Shown: positions 36,026 to 44,016 of the stretch, piece after piece
Position numbering within the stretch: the first letter of the stretch is position 1
How the letters are laid out: each line of letters opens with the position of its first letter
Notes under the pieces: generated by a model
The model's database searches: none
Told to the model about the DNA's origin: nothing
Seen by the model: only the letters and a program-made list of their open reading frames with translations
Made by a program: the position numbers and the translations under genes
Assembly: GCA_949878745.1 (NCBI GenBank)
Contig: CATLBH010000004.1
Span: 1 to 64,000 of the forward strand
Reading direction: 5' to 3'
Length of the DNA: 64,000 bases
Source: an uncultured Ruminiclostridium sp.
GTDB lineage: Bacteria; Bacillota; Clostridia; Oscillospirales; Ruminococcaceae

Positions 36026-36613
36026 TCAAAAAACTCTTCCCGCCTTTTCCGCCCCGTGCTCTTCGGCGATAACCCTGTAATGCTCCTCGGTAAAAGCCGC
36101 CGTAAGCTCGTCGCGGCACACCTCCCCGAATTCCTTAAGAATTCCGTAAAGCTTGTTATAGCACACGTTTATGGGGATCAGCGCGAGACGGTAATCCGAG
36201 CCGTCGGAAAAAAGCTTTGAGTGAAACCCCGCCCCCTCGTTTTCCGCTTTTTTAAGACAGCGGCAGGCGAAGCCCAGATCCTTTTCGCTGTACGGCCTGA
36301 ATATTATGGGGGACACTTGACAGCCGCTGTCCAGAAGTTTTTTCCCCTGGCGCTCCAACGCGCTTACATAAAGCATACAGCCTCCGTCGGTGCGCTTAAA
36401 GGCTTCCACAAACAAACGGCGTTCGCTGTTTAAAAGCCTTGCCGCCATTGCCGCACCTTCCGGCTTATCGGAGGATTTGAGAAGCCTTCCCAACGTCTGT
36501 CGGCATCGGCTGCCCTGTTCCGAAAAGGATTCGTAGCAAAGGCGGTTTTCATTCATATCTTCCGGAGTAAGAGTGAGTTTAAGTGTGGTTTTGGAGAGAA
36601 TATCTATTTTCAT
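36026..36613 (-). CDS. MecA-like ClpC adaptor protein
   Basis: 195 residues from the ATG at 36613 (AAAGGA 8 bases upstream). The start MKIDILSKTTLKLTLTPEDM resembles the MecA N-terminal substrate-binding domain, and IIFRPYSEKDLGFACRCLKK...LYGILKEFGEV resembles the C-terminal ClpC-binding domain. MecA-type proteins deliver substrates to ClpCP. Cysteine content is high for the family. Similarity is moderate; the call is from pattern, not alignment. Confidence 0.6.
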   Translation of the reverse strand: MKIDILSKTTLKLTLTPEDMNENRLCYESFSEQGSRCRQTLGRLLKSSDKPEGAAMAARLLNSERRLFVEAFKRTDGGCMLYVSALERQGKKLLDSGCQVSPIIFRPYSEKDLGFACRCLKKAENEGAGFHSKLFSDGSDYRLALIPINVCYNKLYGILKEFGEVCRDELTAAFTEEHYRVIAEEHGAEKAGRVF

Positions 36614-36790
36614 TATATGGTTCCTTTCCAAAATGTATCTGTAATCTGTAAATAATATATTCAGAAACGGTAAAATAAAACGGATTTAAAATAAAATTTT
36701 TACGCGCCTATTTGTGTTTATTTTCATATATTTCCGTATTATTCGAAAAATAAGTAAATAAACTTTTAATAGGTACAATAAAGAGGTAAT

Positions 36791-38167
36791 ATGTCAAATT
36801 CCGAAAAAACTTTCGCCGTAAAAAACGGCGAGGATATAAAAATAGCGGGAGACGGAAAGAGAGTTCTTTTCGGCAGGAAATACCGCTCGATTTACGGAGA
36901 TCAGCTTGTGTGTCTCTGCGCTCTTCTGATAATGGCTGTATGGCGCTGGGGATTAAGGGCCTTGGTTATCTGCGGCGTGGGCGTCGCGGTAAGTATTGCC
37001 GCCGACTGGCTTTTCTGTAAAATGACCGGAAAAACCTATAATCCGAGAGATCTTTCAACCGTTGTCAGCGGAATGTGTCTCGGTCTTATGATGCCCGCCG
37101 TGATAGGCTACGGCTATATTGTTTTCGGCGCCGCTCTCGCTATGGGCATTAAGCACATTTTCGGCGGAAAGAACAATTACGTTTTCAATCCCGCCTGCGT
37201 AAGCTATGCCTTTTTGTCAGTCTGCTGGCCGTCACAGGTGCTTATGTTCCCTAAAATAGGCGAAAACATTCCGGTATTTGCCTCTTATGAGGGAACATTG
37301 TCGTCGGGTCTCGAAAGCTATCTGGTAAGATTGGGAACTGCCCAGGAAATGTCGGTTACCGACATTTTTCTCGGAAACTTTATCGGAGCCATAGGCACCA
37401 CTCACGTGCTTATACTTATAGTATGCGGTATCTGCCTTATGTGCAGGCGTTCCCTTTCCCCAACGGTAACCTTGGTGACCTTTGCGGTTTTTACCGCCGG
37501 AACGTTTATTTTTCCCATGTACGATAATGTCAGCGCTTCCATAGTTATCGAGCTTATCTGCGGTAATATTTTATTCGGACTGATTTTTCTTGCCAACGAC
37601 CCACAGACGCTTCCTCATTCCTTTTTGGGAAAAATATACTACGGTATGGTAATGGGAATACTGATGGTATTTTTCAGACACCTAACCTCTGCGGAAGCCA
37701 GCTTCGTATACGTTCTTCTTATAGCCAACGCGGTATCTCTTCATATAGACCTTTTCGCGGACAGAACCATAGTTGTGATAAAGCACACCTTCAAATGGCT
37801 TAAAAACAGCTCGGGAAGCTTTGAAAGGGTAAGAAAGGAAGCTCAAAGCGGAGAAAGAAAATCCCTCGGAGACACCCAGGAAATTATTGTTCCTCTTTTG
37901 AATTACAATATGCCGGCGGTGGACAACAAGATTATAAAGGCTTCAAAAAAACCCCCGAAAATAGTCAGGGACGAACACAACCGTCCGATACGAAAGGAAA
38001 ACGTAAAAGAAAGCTTTTTAATGACCTTGAGAAAAGGTATGAAAATCGGCAGATCCGTCTTCATTACAAAAGCGGTAAATGAAAATAAAGTAAAAAAATT
38101 AAACAACAGACCCATTAGACAGCCCAAAAAGAACGATAACAACAAAACGGGAAACAAGGATAATTGA
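36791..38167 (+). CDS. RnfD/NqrB-like membrane protein with basic C-terminal tail
   Basis: 458 residues. Residues 35-335 hold about nine membrane segments matching RnfD: RDLSTVVSGMCLGLMMP, GGKNNYVFNPACVSYAFLS, FLGNFIGAIGTTH and LANDPQTLPHSFLGKIYYG. The region that should carry the SGAT motif for covalent FMN reads LGTAQEMSVTD, so that flavin site seems lost. The last 130 residues are a lysine/arginine-rich cytoplasmic tail absent from normal RnfD. It opens a D-E-A cluster with no rnfB, rnfC or rnfG. Confidence 0.85.
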   Translation: MSNSEKTFAVKNGEDIKIAGDGKRVLFGRKYRSIYGDQLVCLCALLIMAVWRWGLRALVICGVGVAVSIAADWLFCKMTGKTYNPRDLSTVVSGMCLGLMMPAVIGYGYIVFGAALAMGIKHIFGGKNNYVFNPACVSYAFLSVCWPSQVLMFPKIGENIPVFASYEGTLSSGLESYLVRLGTAQEMSVTDIFLGNFIGAIGTTHVLILIVCGICLMCRRSLSPTVTLVTFAVFTAGTFIFPMYDNVSASIVIELICGNILFGLIFLANDPQTLPHSFLGKIYYGMVMGILMVFFRHLTSAEASFVYVLLIANAVSLHIDLFADRTIVVIKHTFKWLKNSSGSFERVRKEAQSGERKSLGDTQEIIVPLLNYNMPAVDNKIIKASKKPPKIVRDEHNRPIRKENVKESFLMTLRKGMKIGRSVFITKAVNENKVKKLNNRPIRQPKKNDNNKTGNKDN

Positions 38168-38222
38168 TAAAAAACGTTAGTATCTATATTATTATATAAA
38201 AAATATAAAAAGGAAGTATCCG

Positions 38223-38861
38223 ATGGAACATAATATGTCCGGAAAAGTAAAGCTATTCGACGGAATCATAAGGCAAAATATGGTTTTGATGAGCGGCCTT
38301 TTTGCCGGCCCCGTAATAGGAGCGGCCACAAATCTAATAAATTCCCTTGTGATAGCCTTGGCTTTCACTCTCATAACAATGGTTACAGCGGGGATTTGCC
38401 GTCTGCTGCCCAAAAAATTTGCCTTTGCGGTAAGAATAGTGCTTTACGCCCTTATCGCGTCGGCGGTATATATTCCCGTAATCCTGCTGGCAGAGCTTAT
38501 TTTCGGATCAGACGCGGTAAACTCCGTTTCTCTTTACTTAGCTATTTTGGTAACCAATCCTTTGATAATGGCCAAAACCGAAAGCCGCTTTTTTCTCCGT
38601 TCGGTGCCTATGATGTTCAAGGATATGGCGGGGTTTGTGATAGGCTTTGATATGTCTTGTATTCTTGTGGGAGCGCTGAGAGATATTCTTTCCGACAATA
38701 TGCTATTAAATACCATAATTCCTTTGCCTTTTCAAATGTCGGCCATGGAAAGCGTTTACGGGGGATTTATTTTGGTGGGAATATTGGCGGGACTTTTTCG
38801 ATTTGTTTACAGAAGAGCGTTAAGGAGAAAAAATCATTTGATCTCGGAGCGTAAAAATTAA
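38223..38861 (+). CDS. RnfE/NqrD-like membrane protein lacking cluster cysteines
   Basis: 212 residues with six membrane segments. SLYLAILVTNPLIMAKTESRFF, MAGFVIGFDMSCILVGALRDIL fit the RnfE/RnfA family. The two half-motifs that normally supply 2Fe-2S cysteines are replaced: GLCP reads GLFAGP and the NC of the second half-repeat reads NP. AAGGAAG precedes the ATG; 55 bases separate it from the RnfD-like gene. Confidence 0.82.
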   Translation: MEHNMSGKVKLFDGIIRQNMVLMSGLFAGPVIGAATNLINSLVIALAFTLITMVTAGICRLLPKKFAFAVRIVLYALIASAVYIPVILLAELIFGSDAVNSVSLYLAILVTNPLIMAKTESRFFLRSVPMMFKDMAGFVIGFDMSCILVGALRDILSDNMLLNTIIPLPFQMSAMESVYGGFILVGILAGLFRFVYRRALRRKNHLISERKN

Positions 38862-38875
38862 GAAAAAAAGAAAAA

Positions 38876-38976
38876 GGAAAAAAGGAGCGAAGCGACGTCC
38901 TGTCCTTTCCGCTTCCCTTTCGGACACCGAAATGGAAGTAGGGGGGTCCGAAGGACGGGGGCAACGCCCCCAAATG
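38876..38976 (-). repeat. Gene-end GC-rich hairpin element (type 1)
   Basis: Lies 15 bases after the RnfE-like stop: GGAGCGAAGCGAC, CGCTTCCCTTTCGGACACCG, GGGGGCAACGCCCCC. One stem base is mismatched (AAATGG). Confidence 0.85.
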
Positions 38977-39081
38977 CACTAACCTATATTTTCAGTAAAC
39001 GTCTTAAAATCAAAAATTAAGCGCTTTTATCCGTCGGATTTCCGTAAAAAAACTTAAAAAGGAAAAAGGAACATAAAATAA

Positions 39082-39669
39082 ATGGAAACAATCTTTTCAA
39101 GATTTTTAGCCGCCGCGCTTCTGGGCATCTTCATAGAAAACGCCGCCTTCGAACGGGCGCTTGGCGTGAACGTACTTCTGTACGCCGCGAGAAAAAGAGA
39201 AAATCTTATAGGTATATTCGTGGGAGTGATTTACGTAACCACAATTTCCTCCGCCCTGACTTGTCTTACCGACAGGTATTTTTCGGCTTGGGAGTACTAT
39301 AATATACTGATGCCCTTTATTTACATTTTTATAGTTTCGGCGGTTTATATCCTTACTCTTATGGCGGTATGGCGTTTTTTCCCGAACATTCTCAAAAGGG
39401 TAAAAAAGTACGTTCACCTGTCGGTGTTCAACTGCGCGGTTTTGGGCGCCCTTTTCATTCAAAGCAGAATAGGCGGAACCTTCGCCAGTTATATCGGTTA
39501 CGGTTTGGGCACGGGTCTCGGTTTCCTTCTGGCGGGCTATTTGCTTTACGCCGCCGAAGACAGACTGAATTCCGAAAGCGTTCCCGAATCCTTTAGGGGT
39601 ATGCCTATAACTATGATTTATATAGGGGTAATTTCCTTGGCGTTAAGCGCTTTCTGGGGCAAGCATTAG
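39082..39669 (+). CDS. RnfA/NqrE-like membrane protein
   Basis: 195 residues, six membrane segments. The second half keeps VFNCAVLGALF, GLGTGLGFLLAGYLLYAAEDRL and the end VISLALSAFWG, the RnfA pattern. In the first half the CPFLG cysteine is missing (FIENAAFERALGVNVLL). RnfA and RnfE normally share one 2Fe-2S cluster; with three of four ligands gone it cannot form in the usual way. Third gene of the D-E-A set. Confidence 0.82.
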   Translation: METIFSRFLAAALLGIFIENAAFERALGVNVLLYAARKRENLIGIFVGVIYVTTISSALTCLTDRYFSAWEYYNILMPFIYIFIVSAVYILTLMAVWRFFPNILKRVKKYVHLSVFNCAVLGALFIQSRIGGTFASYIGYGLGTGLGFLLAGYLLYAAEDRLNSESVPESFRGMPITMIYIGVISLALSAFWGKH

Positions 39670-39710
39670 AAATTAACTTTAACTGTGATAGTTTGAAAAA
39701 GTAATTTTGA

Positions 39711-39880
39711 TTTAAAATCTGTCCACATAGGAATAGGCAAGCGTCTTTTCGGCATATTTTACCGATGACCGCGTTAAAATTTCTTGACTTTCCGCCGGTA
39801 AGTCTGCGAAATTTTTGCCTTGTTCCCGACAAAATCTGCTCAAAAATCCACGCACCATTCCTATGTGGACAGGTTTTAAA
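39711..39880. mobile_element. 170-bp element with 24-bp inverted ends
   Basis: Ends 39711-39734 and 39857-39880 are inverted copies with one mismatch (CTGTCCACATAGGAAT core). The inner part matches a degenerate stretch at about 45775-45890 (ATTTTGTTGATGACAAGGCAAAAAT). No coding capacity; target duplication not clear. Confidence 0.8.
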
Positions 39881-39923
39881 TTTTTGAGTGAAAAAGCCTT
39901 TTTATATAAAGGAGATCTGTAAT

Positions 39924-41126
39924 ATGAAACACAATAAATCCATCAAAATAAAAAGAAGCAAAAACAGACTTTACAAGAAGAAAAAATCCGGGGCGAAGGT
40001 GGCGGCCGAAACCGTTATTTTTGTTCTTATCGCGGGAGCGCTTGTTTTTGTTGGATATTCTGCCGCCGGGCCGCTGATAGAGCTTTGGTCGGGGGGAACA
40101 GAAACTCAGATCGAAGGCTGGACTCCCACCCCGCCGCCGGAATTATCCGAAGAAGGTTCGGATACCGTAACGGAGGGAGAAGTAACCACAGAGCCTATTA
40201 CTACCCAAGAGGAAATATCCGGAGAAATCGGAGCTTTTATAATGTCCGAAAGCGACATAGCAAGTCCCGCCGCACTGAACAACGCCATAGAAAAAGCGAA
40301 AGATTCGGGATTTTTACAGGTATTAGTTCCCTTAAAAAACAAAGAAGGAAATCTTCTTTATAAAAGCAATATCAGCTATATAAAAGACACCGACATTATA
40401 ACGGGGACTATGCCCGCCGGACAGATAGCCTCTCTTATAAAATCCAACAGTCTTGTGCCCAAGGCCTTGATATCCGCTCTTATGGACAACAACTCTCCCT
40501 CGTACGTGGAGGGGGCGGGCTACCGTTTCGCGGACGACAGCTATTTCTGGCTTGACGCGGCGGCGGCCAACGGAGGAAAAAGATGGCTTGACCCATTTCT
40601 TGACGGAACAAAAAAATACCTTTCCGATTTGTCAAGAGAACTTAAATCCTCGGGCTTTGAGGAAGTTATTCTTTCTCAGCTTCGCTTCCCCGATTTTACG
40701 ACCTACGATCAGACAATACTGGACAACAGAAGCTTTACCGATGACAGGTACAAGGCGCTTTCTTCCGTTTACATTGCTTCCTATAACGCTTCGGAAAAGA
40801 AAAGCTCCGTATCGGTGGATTTAAAAGACGTGCTTTCCGGTTACGGTCAGAGCTTTTCGGGAACAGCCGAGATATTGAACGATAAGACCTTTACGGGGAC
40901 AGTATATCTTTTTACCGCTCCCTCGGAGTATGAAAACCGCCTTGAGGTGGGGGAAAACAAGTTTATAGGTCTTTCACCTAACGTTTACGAAAAAGCGGAA
41001 ACGCTTATAGGGAAGGCTATGGAGTATATAGGAACGAATGTTTCCGTTTCGGTGGTTATTGATGACGAAGGGCTTAGCGAAGAGGAGGTTGAGGAGTGTT
41101 ATAAAAGAATTGGGATAGGAGGTTGA
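39924..41126 (+). CDS. Membrane-anchored extracytoplasmic protein, unknown function
   Basis: 400 residues from the ATG at 39924, with GGAG 9 bases upstream. A basic N-terminus, one membrane segment (about 28-50), a Thr/Glu/Pro linker (60-105), then a folded domain of about 290 residues starting AFIMSESDIASPAALNNAIEKAKDSGFLQVLVPLKN. The alternating strands and DLSRELKSSGFEEVILSQLRFPDF recall TIM-barrel putative glycoside hydrolases (DUF4015-like), but the catalytic residues are not clear to me. It follows the Rnf-like D-E-A genes and may be part of that unit. Confidence 0.6.
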   Translation: MKHNKSIKIKRSKNRLYKKKKSGAKVAAETVIFVLIAGALVFVGYSAAGPLIELWSGGTETQIEGWTPTPPPELSEEGSDTVTEGEVTTEPITTQEEISGEIGAFIMSESDIASPAALNNAIEKAKDSGFLQVLVPLKNKEGNLLYKSNISYIKDTDIITGTMPAGQIASLIKSNSLVPKALISALMDNNSPSYVEGAGYRFADDSYFWLDAAAANGGKRWLDPFLDGTKKYLSDLSRELKSSGFEEVILSQLRFPDFTTYDQTILDNRSFTDDRYKALSSVYIASYNASEKKSSVSVDLKDVLSGYGQSFSGTAEILNDKTFTGTVYLFTAPSEYENRLEVGENKFIGLSPNVYEKAETLIGKAMEYIGTNVSVSVVIDDEGLSEEEVEECYKRIGIGG

Positions 41127-41395
41127 TAAAAGTTTGTTTTAAAGGTTGTATTTTATATGTTGTTTTTAATAAATATGAAGTTTCCATATAAGAAAAGGTG
41201 TAATTTTATATAAAAATATATGGTGAATTTAGATTATCTCATTAAAAGTTCTTATATGTCGGTATAGCCCGTATTCCGGGCTTTCCCGGCATTTTAGATA
41301 TGGGGAGAAGTTCTTATGTATCCTCATAACCTCTTAGAAACTGTTCCAATAGGTGTGTCATTCCAACAGTCTAAAAAACTAAATGAGGTGCAGCA
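41127..41395. other. Intergenic leader of the flavoprotein gene
   Basis: AT-rich with a small GC hairpin GCCCGTATTCCGGGC (41268-41282) and a short inverted pair TTAGAAACTGTTCCAAT / ATTCCAACAGTCTAAA (41334-41377) that resembles the end of the stretch at 45762. No riboswitch class recognised. Confidence 0.5.
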
Positions 41396-42421
41396 ATGTA
41401 TGACGTTATAGTTGTAGGCGCAGGAGCTACCGGGTGTACTGCGGCAAAAACGCTGTCAGAAAATGGATATAATGTTTTGCAGATAGAGAAATTCAAAATG
41501 CCCCGATATAAATCCTGTTCGGGGCAGCTGATAAAAAAGACTGTCGATTTGGTGCAGGAATATTTCGGCGCGGCGGTTCCGGCTTCGGTGATGTGTACTC
41601 CCACTGAAAACAGGGGAATGATCTTTACAAACGACAAAGGGAAAGTGTTCAGATTTGAACAGCCGGGATTGAATGTATGGCGCAGTTCTTTTGATAATTG
41701 GCTTGCCATGAAAGCGTCAGAATGTGGCGTTGAAGTCCGGGATTGCACCACCGTACTTTTGTGTGAGGAAAATAACGGAATAGTAAACGTGACGCTTCGC
41801 GGGGAGAAAACCTATACTGAAACAGCAAAATTTGTTATTGACTGTGAGGGTGTTGTCGGGAGATTGAAACGAAAAATACTTAACAATACACCGCAATACA
41901 TAACGACTTTTCAGACATATAATCAAGGCAGCATAGATTTAGATTATCATTACTTCTATGCCTATTTACAGCCGGAACTATCGGAATATGACGCATGGTT
42001 TAATGTGAAGGACAATCTTCTTGTGCTGGGGGTATCGGTAAAGGATAATGAAAAGATAGGTGTTTATCACCAGCGTTTTCTTGACTACATGAAAGAACAT
42101 TATAATTTGCACATTGATAAACAGACGAAAGCGGATAAATGGCTAATGCCGCATATTCTCCCCGGCTGCAATATTGACTATGGTGTTGGACGGGTGTTGT
42201 TTGCGGGTGAGATCGCAGGATTTCTTAACCCTATGGGCGAGGGGATTTCTGCCGGAATGGAAAGCGGCTATTGTGTAGCACAAGCGGTCATGCACCATTT
42301 TGACAATGTAGAAATGATATATTCTGACTATAAAGAAAGGGTGGAGCCGTTGCATAGCTATATGAAAAGGCAATGGAGCTTTGTTGCTAAAATAACAGAC
42401 GCATTTAGCGATATGAAATGA
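41396..42421 (+). CDS. FAD-dependent oxidoreductase, geranylgeranyl-reductase-like
   Basis: 341 residues. N-terminal dinucleotide fold DVIVVGAGATGCTAAKTL, substrate-side segment MPRYKSCSGQLI, and a second FAD motif GRVLFAGEIAGFLNPMGEGISAGMESG, all typical of the geranylgeranyl reductase family of flavoproteins. Reduces an unknown lipid or aromatic substrate. GAGGTG precedes the ATG. It stands alone, followed by a terminator. Confidence 0.88.
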   Translation: MYDVIVVGAGATGCTAAKTLSENGYNVLQIEKFKMPRYKSCSGQLIKKTVDLVQEYFGAAVPASVMCTPTENRGMIFTNDKGKVFRFEQPGLNVWRSSFDNWLAMKASECGVEVRDCTTVLLCEENNGIVNVTLRGEKTYTETAKFVIDCEGVVGRLKRKILNNTPQYITTFQTYNQGSIDLDYHYFYAYLQPELSEYDAWFNVKDNLLVLGVSVKDNEKIGVYHQRFLDYMKEHYNLHIDKQTKADKWLMPHILPGCNIDYGVGRVLFAGEIAGFLNPMGEGISAGMESGYCVAQAVMHHFDNVEMIYSDYKERVEPLHSYMKRQWSFVAKITDAFSDMK

Positions 42422-42423
42422 AA

Positions 42424-42471
42424 AGAGCCGGAACGCGGCAGCTATCAGACAGCCACCGCGTCCCGGTTTTC
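42424..42471 (+). terminator. Terminator of the flavoprotein gene
   Basis: GAGCCGGAACGCGGC... and ...CCGCGTCCCGG with a TTTTCT tail immediately after the stop codon; stem imperfect. Confidence 0.7.
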
Positions 42472-42503
42472 TCATTGGTGCAGAGATTGGCTTGTTATAC
42501 TAA

Positions 42504-42664
42504 GGAACCACTGATTAAATCGGATGCGCACATCTTGCTTGCATATTTTCCGTCAGATTGCACAACTTCTCCTTGACGGGCGCTAGCCCGCCTGCGTCGA
42601 ATTTGTACAATCTGACGAAAAATCTGCCGCGCAATATGCACACACCGATTTAATCAGCGGTTCC
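42504..42664 (-). mobile_element. 161-bp palindromic MITE, copy 3
   Basis: Reverse orientation to copies 1 and 2; flanked by CTAA (42500-42503, 42665-42668). It sits in the left edge of a single-hairpin DHE-type repeat. Confidence 0.93.
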
Positions 42665-42668
42665 CTAA

Positions 42669-42718
42669 TACTAATCTTTGGTCAGATTATAGAAAAAAAT
42701 GTTGACCAAAAATTAGTA
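42669..42718 (-). repeat. Single-hairpin form of the DHE family
   Basis: 50 bp, CTAATCTTTGGTC stem, flanked by TAA (42666-42668, 42719-42721). Confidence 0.82.
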
Positions 42719-42763
42719 TAAAACGCCGACACCGCGCCCCCAACAATTTCCACAATTTTCTCA

Positions 42764-42792
42764 TTGACTTTCCCTTAATTGGCTGTTATAAT
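42764..42792 (+). promoter_or_regulatory. Predicted promoter of the CAP-domain lipoprotein gene
   Basis: TTGACT (42764-42769), 17-base spacer, TATAAT (42787-42792). Confidence 0.75.
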
Positions 42793-42859
42793 ATAAATAT
42801 AAAAAAACGACAAAATCCGAGACATTTAAGAAAATTCTATATATACGGTGATACATATT

Positions 42860-43834
42860 ATGCTTGGAAAAAACATTAAACTCCTTATCCTGCCGCTATT
42901 CCTGTCGGCCGCATTATGTCTGTCCGCGTGCAGCGCGCCTTCCGAAGCTGTCGGAGAGGATTTAAACACCCCTCTTCTCGGCGCCGAAGACCCTTCCGAA
43001 AAAAGCGAAGACAGTATGAAATCGGAACCCGAAAATGCCTCCGAAGAAAAAGAAGAAACCGCCGACGCGGAGGAAACAACAACCGAAGAAAGAGAAAATG
43101 ATCCCCAAAGTGAAGAAACCCAACGGTCTTTCGAAAACACACCCGAATCTTCCGAATCCGTTTCGGAACACGCCTCCGCTCCCCCTTCGACTACGACTCA
43201 GCCCCCTCAAACCTCGGCGGCAACGGAAGCCGTAACCGCTCCCCCCGTTTCCGTGACGGAAAACACATTGCCTCCGGCCACAGAACCTTTGCCTACGGAG
43301 ACTGTGGCGACCGAAACCGTTTCGGATCCTGTTTCCGAACCTGTTTCGGAACCCGTTTCCGAACCCGTAACCGAAGCGCCCTCCGACTCCGCTTTAACTG
43401 GAGGAAGATACGACCAGCGTTACTGTACCGAAAAGGAAAAGGAATTTGCGGACAGAGTGTTTGAGCTTACAAACGCGGAAAGAGCCAAAAACGGACTTCC
43501 CGCTTTTGAAAAAATGGACATTCTGAAAACCGTGGCGCTTACAAGAGCATGGGAGCTTACGGTGGAATACCGCGCGGATCATACCCGCCCCGACGGCACC
43601 ACCTGTACGGGAGCCTTTAACGAAAACGGTATAATTTACGGCGGCTGGGGCGAAAATATAGCCGCGGGACAGGATTCCCCCGAAAGCGTTGTGAACGCGT
43701 GGATGAACAGTCCTTCCCACCGCGCCGCAATCTTAAGCAATGATTACACCTATATGGGCGTTGGCTATTATTACATAAAGGATGATTATCAAAGCTACTA
43801 TCATTTCTGGACTCAGGAATTCTATCATTATTAA
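42860..43834 (+). CDS. CAP (SCP/PR-1) domain lipoprotein
   Basis: 324 residues from ATG 42860; a GTG at 42848 is an alternative, and neither has a clear ribosome site. Lipoprotein signal with lipobox LSAC (about 22-25). Residues 30-185 are a disordered Glu/Ser/Thr/Pro linker with VSEPVSEPVSEPV repeats. Residues 195-324 form a CAP domain: FELTNAERAKNGLPAF, TRAWELTVEYRADHTRPDG, GENIAAG, VVNAWMNSPSHRAAIL, GVGYYYI. Surface-exposed; bacterial CAP proteins have no firmly established activity. A second CAP gene follows. Confidence 0.88.
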   Translation: MLGKNIKLLILPLFLSAALCLSACSAPSEAVGEDLNTPLLGAEDPSEKSEDSMKSEPENASEEKEETADAEETTTEERENDPQSEETQRSFENTPESSESVSEHASAPPSTTTQPPQTSAATEAVTAPPVSVTENTLPPATEPLPTETVATETVSDPVSEPVSEPVSEPVTEAPSDSALTGGRYDQRYCTEKEKEFADRVFELTNAERAKNGLPAFEKMDILKTVALTRAWELTVEYRADHTRPDGTTCTGAFNENGIIYGGWGENIAAGQDSPESVVNAWMNSPSHRAAILSNDYTYMGVGYYYIKDDYQSYYHFWTQEFYHY

Positions 43835-44016
43835 AAGTTAAAAAATCGGTCTTTGCGGAAGGTTGGCTGTTTTCCGCCAAGGCTTGAAAAAAATCGCCTG
43901 TTTTACGAGAGAACATTTAATTTAATTTAATTTGATTTGATTAAAACAGGTTGGGACATTCCGAGATAACAAGGGTATGCTTTTCCCTTGTGTTTTGACA
44001 AAAGAAAGGTCGTAAA

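Noticed and set aside
41127-41395. Possible riboswitch upstream of the flavoprotein gene
   Set aside because: Only small hairpins; no known aptamer core recognised.
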